From Paraphoma chrysanthemicola (lineage: Eukaryota > Ascomycota > Dothideomycetes > Pleosporales > Phaeosphaeriaceae), in the NCBI GenBank assembly GCA_020744225.1, contig JAGMWG010000009.1:496001-560000 (forward strand): a stretch of DNA of 64,000 bases, in the 5' to 3' direction. Position 1 is the first letter of the stretch, and every line of letters begins with the position of its first letter. Of this stretch, positions 1 through 10,800 are shown in pieces. Position numbers and translations under genes: made by a program. Below the pieces are notes generated by a model. It was not told where the DNA came from. It saw only the letters and a program-made list of their open reading frames with translations, and searched no databases.

Positions 1-1245
1 GGAAATTCGGTTCCGTCGACGAGGCGAGGCGGGGCATGCAGCATGCTCGCACGGCGCCTGGGTCTGGACGAGTGACAAGCTCCTCTTGCGGGCCGCCTCA
101 TCCTCTTGCCTCGCTCTCCGCTCGAAAGCTAGATCCTCCATGAGCTGGCGCGTCTGCTCGTCCTGCTCGTTTGCGCGGGCTGCCATCGTCTCAAGCTGCA
201 TCTTCAGATGGCGGTTGCGTGTGTCTGCTTCGTCGAGCTCGTCCTCCTGAGCGCTTTGTTCTGACCGTGCGTCTACAAGTGCAGTTGACATCTGGCGGTA
301 TGCGGTCTGGTAGCGAACGAGAAGAGCTTCGGCATTGGCGAGGAGGTCATTGAACGACGCGGGCGCAAGTGGATCGGTGGGGCCGTGGGGGAAGAGGGAT
401 TGCGCGATGTTCAGGTTAAGGAGCTCGTCGTCGGGATTGTGGTACACGGGCGATGGAACAGGAGGCGGTACGATCGCGTTCTTCTGAGTGGACAGGAGCC
501 ACGCGAACTTGCTCCCAGCCGTTGGTTGCTGGGGCTTTGTGGGGGTCTCGGGCTCTACTGATCGTCGTGGGCTCTCGGATGTGCGCGTGAGCGATGAGCC
601 GCGATTGAAGAGGTTCATCATGTTGCCGCGCTCTTCTTCCTCTTCTTCGCTGTCTTCTTCCGAGTCGTACTCTTCTCCAGATTGGGACTCAGTCTCTGAG
701 TCCGAGTCCTCTTGTTGCTGTGCCACACCAAGCTTTACAGGCGCAGAAGATCCGTTGAACCAGTTCTGCAGCGCTCTGATCTTTGGCTGTGACGCGCTCG
801 ATTCAGTGGCGCCACGTGATGGGATAAAGCTCGCCAGTGACTTGGTTGGTGAATGAAACGATGCTTTGGAAGTATGCTGCTGGATTGTAGTCGATGCGCG
901 GTTCAGAAAAGGCTGGCAGTTGTCGAAGAGTGTGCCAGTCAGGGTGCGTTGGTGGCCGCTGCGGGCGGACTGCGGGTAGTCTTCGAGGGGAGAAGGAGCG
1001 TCCGAGTGCGGGTCGTATGCTGTGTTGGAGGTTCTTGCGGATGGCGGTGGTCGGATGTGGCCGGTGATGTCGACGTCGTCAAAGCTCTCCTCTGCAAAAG
1101 AGGCCGTGCTGTGATTGCGCGTATGCTGGCGAGTTCGCACGTCTCCCCGTGGCGAGTAGTGTGAGTGGGCAGCACGTGAAACTTGAGGTGGGTGCGGGAG
1201 CTCGAGCTCCACGGCGGCATTGCGGCTCATAACGGGCGAGGGCAT
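1..1245 (-). CDS. coiled-coil protein of unknown function (3' end outside window)
   Basis: The reading frame is open from ATG at 1245 to the window edge (415 codons seen). An in-frame stop lies further upstream near 1455 and there is no other ATG, so 1245 is the start. The first ~190 residues are Ser/Pro/His-rich and probably disordered. Then comes a conserved-looking patch (KIRALQNWFNGSS), followed by a strongly acidic run of Glu/Asp/Ser at about 602-700. After that is a segment with a conserved look (LNIAQSLFPHGPTDPLAPAS) and a charged heptad-like helix rich in Gln, Glu, Arg and Leu at about 70-300, which I read as a coiled coil. I do not recognise the family. The Ser-rich open frame on the opposite strand at 488-856 is the mirror of the acidic tract. 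Confidence 0.75.
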   Translation of the reverse strand, partial: MPSPVMSRNAAVELELPHPPQVSRAAHSHYSPRGDVRTRQHTRNHSTASFAEESFDDVDITGHIRPPPSARTSNTAYDPHSDAPSPLEDYPQSARSGHQRTLTGTLFDNCQPFLNRASTTIQQHTSKASFHSPTKSLASFIPSRGATESSASQPKIRALQNWFNGSSAPVKLGVAQQQEDSDSETESQSGEEYDSEEDSEEEEEERGNMMNLFNRGSSLTRTSESPRRSVEPETPTKPQQPTAGSKFAWLLSTQKNAIVPPPVPSPVYHNPDDELLNLNIAQSLFPHGPTDPLAPASFNDLLANAEALLVRYQTAYRQMSTALVDARSEQSAQEDELDEADTRNRHLKMQLETMAARANEQDEQTRQLMEDLAFERRARQEDEAARKRSLSLVQTQAPCEHAACPASPRRRNRIS

Positions 1246-1952
1246 GCCTGCGGCTGTAACGAAAGGCCGGGCTGCGAAGCCGGGTAACGAGGAATTCGTC
1301 TTGGTCGCCGATGTGCGATCCGACAAGCAGACGGAATGAGGAAGCGCAAGTTTGGTCGTTCCAAATAGTCGAGAGGGTTGCGTTCTTTGTGGGTAGTCTG
1401 GCCAACGCAATCGATAAGGTCCCTGCAGGAAACTTGTGGGTAGCGGTCGTGGCGGTCAACAAGCGGCTGGAGCGAGTTGGGATGGAAGAATGGACAGCAG
1501 CTGCGGTGCAACAAAGTACTGCAGAAGTGGATGCGATGTGTGTGTATGTGTGTGTAAGGAAGAATTCAGCACGAGCTATGAGAAACGGTTTTGAGCACAA
1601 CAAACGGCTGAAACAACGTGGTTGGCTGGTGGCTGGCAGCAAGATTTTGGTGAGGCTGGGAGTTGGCGTGGCAGGATTCGCCTCGTCATCCTGCTCACCG
1701 CAACAACGCACCCATTGCTAAGACACTTCACCACCGCCAAAGACCTGATATACATGCAATGGGAGACACCTACACTGCTGAGTGTGCTCACAAGGTATTC
1801 TGAACGTGCATTATCCGACGCACTACTTCTACAACCAAAGTCTTTGTGCATTGGCTCCATTCGGTACCAGCGAGTGTAGTAGCTTGAAGCGCTATGCACT
1901 CGTTGAGCACTCTCTCGCCGGCACCTTCCCAACCAGGATTCCATATCCAATC
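1246..1952. other. intergenic region with short GT microsatellite
   Basis: This is the upstream region of the coiled-coil gene and the downstream flank of the methyltransferase/GFA gene. It holds a short TG-rich microsatellite at about 1537-1555. No convincing gene was seen; the open frames here have no recognisable domain. Confidence 0.5.
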
Positions 1953-3333
1953 TTATCTGGTTTGGTTTGAGACCAGCAAATGTGCCGTTTCCATCGTCCC
2001 CCAGCGCTCAGTTCCGTCCTCCGGCAGCACTACCCACGGTGCCTTTTCGCTCAAGTAAATGTGTCTCTTCACCGTAGGCGGCTCGCAAGTCATGGAGTTA
2101 CTCTCGACCGATCCCATAGTGATACTGATGCGATTTTCGTAAAACTTGTATTCCATGGTCAGTGGTGTGCCACAGCTTGAGCACAAAGTGCGTTCTGCCA
2201 CGTCCGACAACTTCAATGTCTTGAGAGTCGAGGGCTTTGTAAAGGTAAAGGCCGTCTTGGGAACGCCGATGAATGGGAGATAGGCCGAGCCAGAGAGCTG
2301 CTGGCATGCGCGACAATGGCATAAAGTGATGGACGATGGTTGCGCGCTCGATGTGTATTGCACCTCGCCGCACCGACAGCCACCACGAAATACCACTTCA
2401 TTAGACGCGGACCTTTGCACAACGAATCTGGAGCCATTGGCACCTATGCGCATCATTATCTACGTGTGCTGATTCCGGACGTCCCGTAGAGTACTCACAT
2501 TTTCGCGCAATTCCCAGAAAAACCGTGTCCACTTCTTCCACTTTGCCATCGATCGCCAGCTTTTCCCATTCTTCCTTATACACACCCTGCGCTTTCCTCC
2601 GTATGTCATTGCTCGCGAACGTCCTGGCAACGTCCTTGACAATCACGATCTCAACAAAGAAGTCGTCCCATTGCTCAAGGTCATATTGTCGCCTACCATA
2701 GCCAGCCTGGTTTTCCACAGTGATAACCTTGTCTACCTCAAGCCCAGCGGATTCTAGCATCTGCCTCAGCGTGTCCTCTGACTTACTCCACGAGCGATTG
2801 TATGGAATTGGTAGCTCAAGTCTCCGAGCTACTCGCTCTAGTACCATTCCGGAGACGAGATTCCGTGGGTGAGTTGCATCGACAGCAAGAACGCCGCCAG
2901 GCTTCAGAAATTCCGACCAGTGTTCAATCGCTGCTTTCGTGTCTGGGAAGAGCACCAATGCAGATGCTACGGTAATGATGTCGAATGTCTTGCCCTTGAG
3001 TGCTTCCGTCTCATCGAGATGCAGAATGTCGCCCTCGTACAGACTCACATTTGCGTACTTTTCGCCGCCTTGCTCTTTCTTCCGAGTCGCAATCGATAGC
3101 ATGCCCGGTGTGACGTCGACGCCTACAACACTGCCTGACGGACCAACCGCCTCAGCTTCCAAGAACGTCAAAAGTCCGGTTCCGCATGCCAGATCCAGTA
3201 TGTGCTGGCCAGGCTGTATATCCAAATAGGAAATGAATCGTTTCGTAAAGTCATCGTGCCAAGTGTGGTCGTACTCATGCGACCTGGATTCGTAGAAGCG
3301 AATAGCGCCCACAGCTTGTCGCTCGCCTGACAT
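1953..3333 (-). CDS. SAM-dependent methyltransferase spliced to GFA/CENP-V zinc domain
   Basis: The N-terminal part (from ATG 3333) is a class I methyltransferase: motif I ILDLACGTGLLTF at about residues 44-56, an acidic VVGVDVTPGM loop after it and the post-motif KPGGVLAVDA. The C-terminal part is a GFA (glutathione-dependent formaldehyde-activating/CENP-V) fold with the zinc cysteines in GGCRCGEV, CHCRACQQLSG and LCSSCGTPL. As raw frames the two overlap by 56 nt on one strand. A perfect GTGAGT donor at 2498 and a CATAG acceptor ending at 2444 (55-nt intron) join them in frame: exons 3333-2499 and 2443-1953, 441 residues. The single fused protein is therefore my preferred model. The alternative is two abutting genes, with the GFA protein starting at ATG 2456. 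Substrate unknown; a cytosolic small-molecule role is inferred. Confidence 0.65.
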
Positions 3334-5425
3334 GCTGCTTGGTGGAAATGGTAGCGGGTTGCAATACCAGTGCGGGAGGAGGTAGTCCGATCTTTAAAGG
3401 TAACGGAGGGGGCTGACCAATCAAGGCGAGGCTGATTGCTAGCGTAAGATGTGCTTTTGATGTGTCCTCAGAGCTTCCTTCCCTATGAATTCTCGGCTGC
3501 GAGTATCGATGAGCTGCGGTATAAGTATGGCGGGTGACACTTTCTCTCGACTGAGCCCAGGTCGTGGGTGAGGGGTGCCGACGCGCCTGCCCAGCCGAAG
3601 CATGTAAGCACGTCTGCAAAAAGGAAGCGGCAGGAACCTCAAGCGGGCGCAACGTACCCACAAAGCAAACTCCTTCCATGGACCCCAGCAATATACAGAT
3701 CATTGTCAAGGAAGCCCTCGAGAAGCGGAGCTGATGCGCGACGATGGCATCTCTCACACCGGCGCTGACGGCAAGATGGCCTTACAAGATTGCCCGGTAC
3801 CATTTCGACGACCTTCGGAAAAAGGGAGGTGCCTAAGGTTCACTGGCGACTTGATGCAGATCGAAGCATCGATTTCTTTCCATGGCAGAGCAAGAGGCGG
3901 ACATACTGGCCATTACGAACAGAGAAAAGGACCGTAGCAGGTTGCAAAGTCGTGATTTGTTGATCAGAAGGTCCATCGCCACGAAGATGATGCGAAGTCA
4001 TCACACGCCATAAATCTGTCTACATGCGTTCAACCGGAGCATCACAATCGACATCCACGCGGCGCAGGCAGTCCAACTCGAAATGTGGTCCATCTCCGGC
4101 AAGGAAACCATTTTACGATTCGCCGCCCAAGAAATAATTGCAATCAGCATCTTGTTGGAGCCTCACCGAGATTAGTCGTGGGATACATTCATCTTTGAGA
4201 TGGAAGAAAGCACAGCAACGGCTTGATCTCTCCTACGGTGTCCAGCCAGCAACAAACACAAGAAAAGACTTGGTCTATATTGTAAGATCCTAGTCCAGCC
4301 AACACATCGAGCCGTTGAGCTTGCTCTAAGAGATAGCAGGTATGAGGAAGGGATGGCACAATTAGTCAAACTACTCGAAGTCTGGTTGCACCATCAGCGC
4401 CTCGCACAGCAGCTTACCGACTTTTACCGGTCAAGCCATTTCAAAGACACCTAAGCACCAGCAAGACAGAAGTTTCACGCCCGAATAGTATTCGAATCGC
4501 TATAGCACGGCTATTGTCGTGTGAAGGTGAACAGGCTAATCGGCACTTTTCGACCAGGGCCCCACAAACTGCACCCCGCATACGCACGATGGTGATGCAT
4601 GGAGAGCCGCCATCAACCCTCAATCTCCTTCTCAAAGTCTCAGCATGGGTATTAGAGTGCATTTAGCTGCTTCCGACCCAATCGATCGCTTCGGTTCCAC
4701 ATTTGCCTGCTCGGACCCGTCATTGAGCATTCGAATCAGTCAACCAGACCAGGCTGCTCAACTATATCCGGGTATAGCATCGTATAAGCTTGCCTCAGAC
4801 GATCAGGTTGCATTCTGGAAACACACGTCTTGCCAAGCTTGGTAGAGTGAAGGTCATCATTCCACGGTTCAAGGGAAGTCGAACGTCGCGAACCCAGCCT
4901 CTGGACTGAGGCTACACGAAGATATTTTCCATCAATCACAATTGAGATGGTCATTGATCACTTAGTTCTGCAACTGAAAAGTAGTAAGTATGGAAATCAG
5001 ACATGGCAACAAACCGTGTGTTGTTTCTGCGGTGGTCGAATATATGCGCCGACCAAGAATTGTGACCAACATGGAAGAAGCAAAACTCAAATTCCAAGGC
5101 ACACCCCGAAAGCACCACTATGATCGTCGAAGGAACGCTTACCGCTACAAGGGGTCCGCGTGGCGGCTACCAATGACGATCACAGCGAAGCGTCCGTGGC
5201 GTGTAAGAACAATGCCAGTCTGGCCAAGGCTTGCTGTTTTTATTACATTATGGTCACGCTCTAGCACTCACTTTGCCATGTCGTCGCTTCATATAGCACC
5301 TATATTTTGCCGCGGACTCTCGGACCATCCATGTTACCATCGCTTGGTATATAAGAACGCCCGACGCATCTGAAGCAGTCAGTGCTCGGTCCTGCAGCGT
5401 CTTGAGTGCCAAATACCTAGTCATC
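3334..5425. other. 2.1-kb intergenic region
   Basis: This is the divergent promoter region between the methyltransferase/GFA gene and the glucuronoyl esterase. Many short open frames occur on both strands but none has a family signature. One 30-codon frame at 3744-3836 has a plausible composition and is reported as a finding. The right end holds the TATA-like motif of the esterase. Confidence 0.5.
5348..5355 (+). promoter_or_regulatory. TATA box of the glucuronoyl esterase gene
   Basis: TATATAAG sits 71 bp before the chosen ATG at 5426, the normal place for a TATA element in a filamentous fungus. It also argues against the ATG at 5402, which would leave a very short leader. Confidence 0.5.
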
Positions 5426-6601
5426 ATGAAGTACTCTATCGTTCTCCCGCTCCTGGCCACTACCGTCGTTGCGGCTCCGGTAGTCGAACAACGTCAGGAA
5501 GCTTGCCCTGCGATCCCAAGTACATTCCCGTCGACGGCCAACGCGAAGCTGCCCAATCCCTTCAAATTCTTCGATGGAACAGCTGTGACCACCAAGGCTC
5601 AGTTCGAATGCAAGAACAAGGAGGTTAGCGCTGCTCTTCAAGCACAGGAGCTTGGTGACTTCCCCAGGAAGCCGTCAACAGTCACCGCCACATTCTCTGG
5701 ATCTTCCCTCTCAATCACGTCTTCAGAGGGAGGCAAGTCGGTCTCGTTCTCAGTCTCGATCAAGAAGCCAAGCGGCACCGGACCTTTCCCAGCCATCATC
5801 GCTTATGGCGCCGCCAGCATCCCGGTTCCGGCGGGCGTTGCTACCATCACGTTCAACAACGATGACATCGGCCAGCAGCAAGGCGGAAGCAGCCGTGGTA
5901 AGGGCAAGTTCTTCGATCTCTACGGCTCAAGCCACAGCGCAGGTGCTCTTACCGCCTGGGCATGGGGTGTCGACCGCATCATAGACGCACTCGAGGCTAC
6001 CCCCAGCGTCGGCATCGACCCGAAGCGTGTTGGTGTCACTGGCTGCTCCCGCAACGGAAAGGGTGCCATGGTTGCCGCAGCGTTCGTCAACCGCATTGCT
6101 CTTGGTCTGCCTCAAGAGTCTGGCGCCGGTGGTGCTGCCTGCTGGCGCATTTCGGACTCGGAAAAGTCCAAGGGCAAGAATATTCAGACCTCTAGCCAGA
6201 TCGTCGGCGAGAACGTATGGTTCTCCACTCGCTTCAACTCGTTCAGCACCAAGGCCAACACTCTCGCTACCGATCACCATCAGCTTGCTGGTCTCATCGC
6301 ACCTCGCGGTCTCCTCGTTATTGAGAACGAGATCGACTGGCTCGGCCCCGTGTCGACCACTGCTTGCATGAAGGCTGGTCGTCTCATCTACAAAGCGCTC
6401 GGTGTGCCGGACAACATGGGCTTTACTGGCGCCGGCAACCACAATCATTGCCAGTTCCCGTCGAATCAGCAAGCGGAACTTACCGCATTCATCAACAAGT
6501 TCTTGCTCAACCAGAGTGGAAGCACGGCTGGTATCGAGAAGGGCCCAGGTGGTGCGGATGCTGCTACATACATTGATTGGACTGCGCCTACGCTCACTTA
6601 G
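5426..6601 (+). CDS. secreted 4-O-methyl-glucuronoyl methylesterase (CE15 family)
   Basis: Glucuronoyl esterases cleave the ester between 4-O-methyl-glucuronic acid of xylan and lignin alcohols, helping to separate hemicellulose from lignin outside the cell. The protein is 391 residues with no intron. A signal peptide covers about 1-17 (a hydrophobic run ending at AA-PVV). The CE15 nucleophile motif GCSRNGKGA gives Ser208, the PQESG motif gives the catalytic Glu231, and the GNHNHCQFP segment near residue 346 supplies the His. The PNPF and FDLYGSSHSAGALTAWAWG segments are typical of the family. No carbohydrate-binding module is visible. I start at 5426 because the in-frame ATG eight codons earlier would put polar residues before the signal peptide. 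The gene stands alone and is probably induced by plant cell-wall material, though no regulator site was identified. Confidence 0.93.
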   Translation: MKYSIVLPLLATTVVAAPVVEQRQEACPAIPSTFPSTANAKLPNPFKFFDGTAVTTKAQFECKNKEVSAALQAQELGDFPRKPSTVTATFSGSSLSITSSEGGKSVSFSVSIKKPSGTGPFPAIIAYGAASIPVPAGVATITFNNDDIGQQQGGSSRGKGKFFDLYGSSHSAGALTAWAWGVDRIIDALEATPSVGIDPKRVGVTGCSRNGKGAMVAAAFVNRIALGLPQESGAGGAACWRISDSEKSKGKNIQTSSQIVGENVWFSTRFNSFSTKANTLATDHHQLAGLIAPRGLLVIENEIDWLGPVSTTACMKAGRLIYKALGVPDNMGFTGAGNHNHCQFPSNQQAELTAFINKFLLNQSGSTAGIEKGPGGADAATYIDWTAPTLT

Positions 6602-7847
6602 ATGATGTTAGTACATTGAGATGGGACTTCACTTCATTGTATGTATGGGATGCTACTTAGGTAGCTGAATGGATATATGTCGAGCGATCGTTGCTCGATT
6701 ACATCGTGACATCGCAATTTGTGGTGCTGTGAGACATACCCTACGCCTCATATGTTCCACTCAGGCTCGGACACTTGATGGTGTGCGGTTGGCGCGGGAT
6801 ATTCTGATAATGTCAATGATAGTGAATTTTTGCCTTGTTCTGGGCCCCGTGTGTGAAGTCTGCCTCATGGTTCATAGAAAATGCCTGCGACAAATGTCTG
6901 AACTGGTCCCTAGCACCGTTGGCAGAATGGGAGCCTGTTCCTTTCGATCCCCAGAACCTCCGGGGCCTGCTTGAGCATCGCTCGGCGTCGTGATGCACTA
7001 TAGTGGGATGAGGATGTCTCAAGGCCATAGTAGCATCACCAAACAGTGAAAGAGGAGTCTCTACGTGTAGCCGGGCAGTGATGGGTGATTTTGATGTTCC
7101 TGAGCCTTGGTTCGAGGCGGTGGAGGGGTCGTTGTGGTGGCACTCCACTGGCTCACGGGATGCGCATCCCGGATTTCCACGCGGGTGCCCAACTTGGCGC
7201 TAACCACGTCAAGCGCGTTGTTTGTATACCTACAGTGTCAGTGTATATCTTGTCGCATGCGCAGGCGTCTTCAAATACTCGCGATAAGGTGGTAGACATT
7301 GCAGGCCGTGTCCAGCACGCTCATTGGGCAGACGCACTGGCCACGTCACATGATCAAATTTAGGTGGCGCTTGCCCCGTTTCGAGCGGGTCACTCTGGCA
7401 GACGCTCTTCGCCGCCAACGCTCACCACCACCCTATCCCGCATCACGAAAGCGCGTGCCCGCATCTCAACTCGGCCCGCAACACGCTTTTTACGACGCGT
7501 GCTTCGAGTTGAGCGCCCCAAACACCGCTTTTGCGCTCCCCACACCCGCCACACTAGATTTTCTCCTCCCCCCTTCAGGCTGCTCACTCGCGACGACGCG
7601 CACTGCGGACTCCCGGTGGAGCCTCATCATCACCCTTCACCACAGGGCCGGCCGCACCACCACCGAGTCTGATAATGATATAGGAACCAGCTGCACGTGC
7701 TCACCCGCCACCCGCGACCGTTCCTTCCTCACATTGCGCGCTTTCAGGCAACGACCGAGTCGCGCGCCTACCGCGTTCAGACTCTACAATCCTTGATATC
7801 GGTTGTTGTTTGCGCAACGCAGCAACCACCCGTGATCCAACGGCACC
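6602..7847. other. intergenic region / remodeller promoter
   Basis: This holds the 3' flank of the esterase and the promoter and leader of the Snf2-type gene. The long open frame at 7299-7796 is Pro/Thr/Arg-rich with no domain, so I treat it as leader or promoter sequence with a C-rich coding strand. No other gene was seen. Confidence 0.5.
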
Positions 7848-10800
7848 ATGGCTTCCGTCCAGAGCAATTCTGAGATGGGCCAAGGGCAGCTGCCTGGCAA
7901 CATCACCCGCGAGCAGGTCCAGCATGTCTACAAGGTATGTTTCCCTTCTTCATCCACTTTGCGCCGTGCGCAATTGCGCATGTCCGTTACTTCAACTAAC
8001 TCTTTCGCCCGCAGCAATACCAGCAGATGAAGCAGCAGGGCGTGCCAGAGACGAATCCCGAGTTCATCAAGGCGCGCAACCTGCTTGCTATGGTCCAGAA
8101 GCGCAACCAATTTGCGCAGATGCAGCGAGCACAACAGCAGCAGCGTCAGCAAAATGTTGCCGACCCACAATCGGCGCAACAGAACGGCGCTGGCATGAAC
8201 ATGTCGAACGGCCATAAACCTAACCTGTCCATCGATGGCAAGGCCGCAGCCCCAGCATCGACTGGTATGGCCTCTACACCCCAAGCTGCGTCGGCTGGCG
8301 GACAAGCACCCTCGGGCGATGGGCAGACTCCTACGTCGGCCACGAGCGCCAACGCTGCGCTGTCCAAGGAGCAACTGATCATGCTGCGCGCTCAGATTGG
8401 GGCTTTCAAGCATCTCTCCAAAGGCCTTCCTTTACCCGCGAACATGCAGCAACAGATCTACGGTCATCACATGGCAAAGAAGCCCTCGACCGCCGCTGAA
8501 GCCGTCAATGCCGCTGCTCAAGTCCTTGACAATGCGACGCGCGCACCGAGCGTCGGAGGCGCTGTGCAGGAGCCTCGCACCCTGCCACGTCTACCGGATA
8601 CCTTCATCGAGCCATGGAACAGTGAAGCGTTCCGCGACGTCAACTACATGACTCACGCTCAGCGCAAGAACCGACCGTACCTGGCGACCATCATGCCCCA
8701 GGGCGTTGACATCGACGCTGTTCAACAGAGCATGCAGGAGCTGCGCAAGGAGCGCGAGATTATACTCTACAACCGCCTCACTGCCAGGAAAGCTGAACTT
8801 GAAAAGCTCAACGCCAATATCGGCTCCTGGGATACTACCAAGACGGATTCTCCTGAAGACGACGGCAAGGTGAAGCTTGCTCTGGTGATTGAGCAGAAGA
8901 AGCTTAATCTTCTAGAGAAGCAGCGCAAGCTGCGCCGTGACATCGCACAGCAGATGATTCACGCCGACAATCTCGCGATGACCGCCAACCGAACCATCTA
9001 CCGCCGGCTTAAGAAGCAATCGATGCGCGAAGCTCGCCTCACGGAGAAGCTCGAGAAGCAACAGCGCGATGCGCGGGAGACAAAGGAGAAGAAGAAGCAC
9101 CACGAGTTCATCGATGCCATCAGGAAGCATCGCACAGAGTTGCAGGAATCTGGCATGGCTCAGCGACAGCGCTTCCAGAAGCTAGGCCGCACGATGATTA
9201 CCACACATCAGAACATCGAGAAGGAAGAGCAGAAGCGCATCGAGCGAACAGCCAAACAACGTCTACAGGCGCTCAAGGCCAACGACGAAGAGACCTATCT
9301 CAAGCTTTTGGGTCAAGCCAAGGACACGCGTATTTCTCACTTGCTCAAGCAGACCGATGGGTTCTTGAAGCAGCTCGCCGCATCCGTCAAGGCCCAACAG
9401 CGAAGTTCGATTGACCGCTACCAGCTCGAGGCCGAAGTGTCCGAGGACGAAGAAAGCGCAGACGACGACGAGTCTGGAGCAGACGAGAGGCCAGGCAAGA
9501 AGCGTACCGACTACTACGAGATTGCCCATCGCGTCAAGGAGGAAGTCCACCAGCAGGCTAATATCCTGGTTGGTGGAACGCTTAAGGAATACCAGGTCAA
9601 GGGTCTACAGTGGATGGTCTCACTCTACAACAACAACCTCAATGGTATTCTGGCCGACGAGATGGGTCTTGGCAAGACCATCCAGACCATCAGTTTGATC
9701 ACATACCTCATCGAGAAGAAGCGACAGCCTGGGCCATATTTGGTCATCGTTCCTCTCAGTACCCTGACCAACTGGAACAACGAATTCGAGAAGTGGGCGC
9801 CTTCTGTCCAGAAGATTGTGTACAAAGGGCCTCCCAATCAGCGCAAGCAGTTCCAGCAACAGATCCGGTGGGGACAATTTCAGGTTTTGCTCACGACTTA
9901 CGAGTTCATTATCAAGGATCGACCAATCCTCAGCAAGATCAAGTGGGTACACATGATTGTCGACGAGGGCCATCGCATGAAGAACGCTGGATCGAAGCTC
10001 AGCGTGACCATTACACAGTACTACACCACTCGATATCGTCTTATTCTTACCGGTACGCCGCTCCAGAACAACTTGACTGAGTTGTGGGCCATGTTGAACT
10101 TCGTTCTACCGACTATCTTCAAGTCTGCCACCTCGTTCGACGAGTGGTTCAACACGCCTTTCGCCAACACCGGTGGTCAAGACAAGATGGAGTTGACCGA
10201 GGAGGAGCAGCTTCTCGTCATTCGTCGTCTCCATAAGGTTCTCCGACCTTTCCTTCTGCGTCGTCTCAAGAAGGATGTCGAGAAGGATCTACCCGACAAG
10301 ACCGAGCGTGTCATCAAGTGCAACTTCTCTACGCTACAAGCCAAGTTGTACAAGCAGCTCGTTACCCACAACCGACTTGTTGTTAGTGACGGCAAGGGCG
10401 GAAAGACGGGTATGCGTGGTTTGAGTAACATGCTTATGCAGCTGAGAAAGCTCTGTAATCATCCTTTCGTCTTTGAGCAGGTCGAGGAGGTCATGAACCC
10501 AACCAAATCAACAAACGATCTCCTATGGCGGTCTGCTGGCAAATTCGAATTGCTCGACAGGATCTTGCCAAAGTTTGAAGTTACGGGCCATCGTGTCCTT
10601 ATGTTCTTCCAGATGACGCAGATCATGAACATCATGGAGGATTATCTTCGTCTGCGAGGCATGAAATACATGCGACTGGACGGTGCCACCAAGGCAGATG
10701 ATCGATCAGAGCTCCTCAAAGAGTTCAACGCCCCCAACTCACCGTATTTTTGCTTCCTGCTCTCAACACGTGCTGGTGGTTTGGGATTGAACCTCCAGAC

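Noticed and set aside
488..856. Ser-rich plus-strand open frame of 122 codons
   Set aside because: It is the mirror of the acidic Glu/Asp/Ser tract in the minus-strand gene at 1-1245, whose frame is much longer and better composed.
1079..1711. 210-codon minus-strand open frame
   Set aside because: Overlaps the start of the coiled-coil gene in another frame; low-complexity Ser/Thr/Ala composition with no domain.
5927..6472. 181-codon frame antisense to the glucuronoyl esterase
   Set aside because: Shadow of a strongly biased coding strand; the CE15 motifs are on the other strand.
7299..7796. 165-codon frame upstream of the remodeller gene
   Set aside because: Pro/Arg/Thr-rich with no family signal; it lies in the promoter and leader just before a well-supported start.
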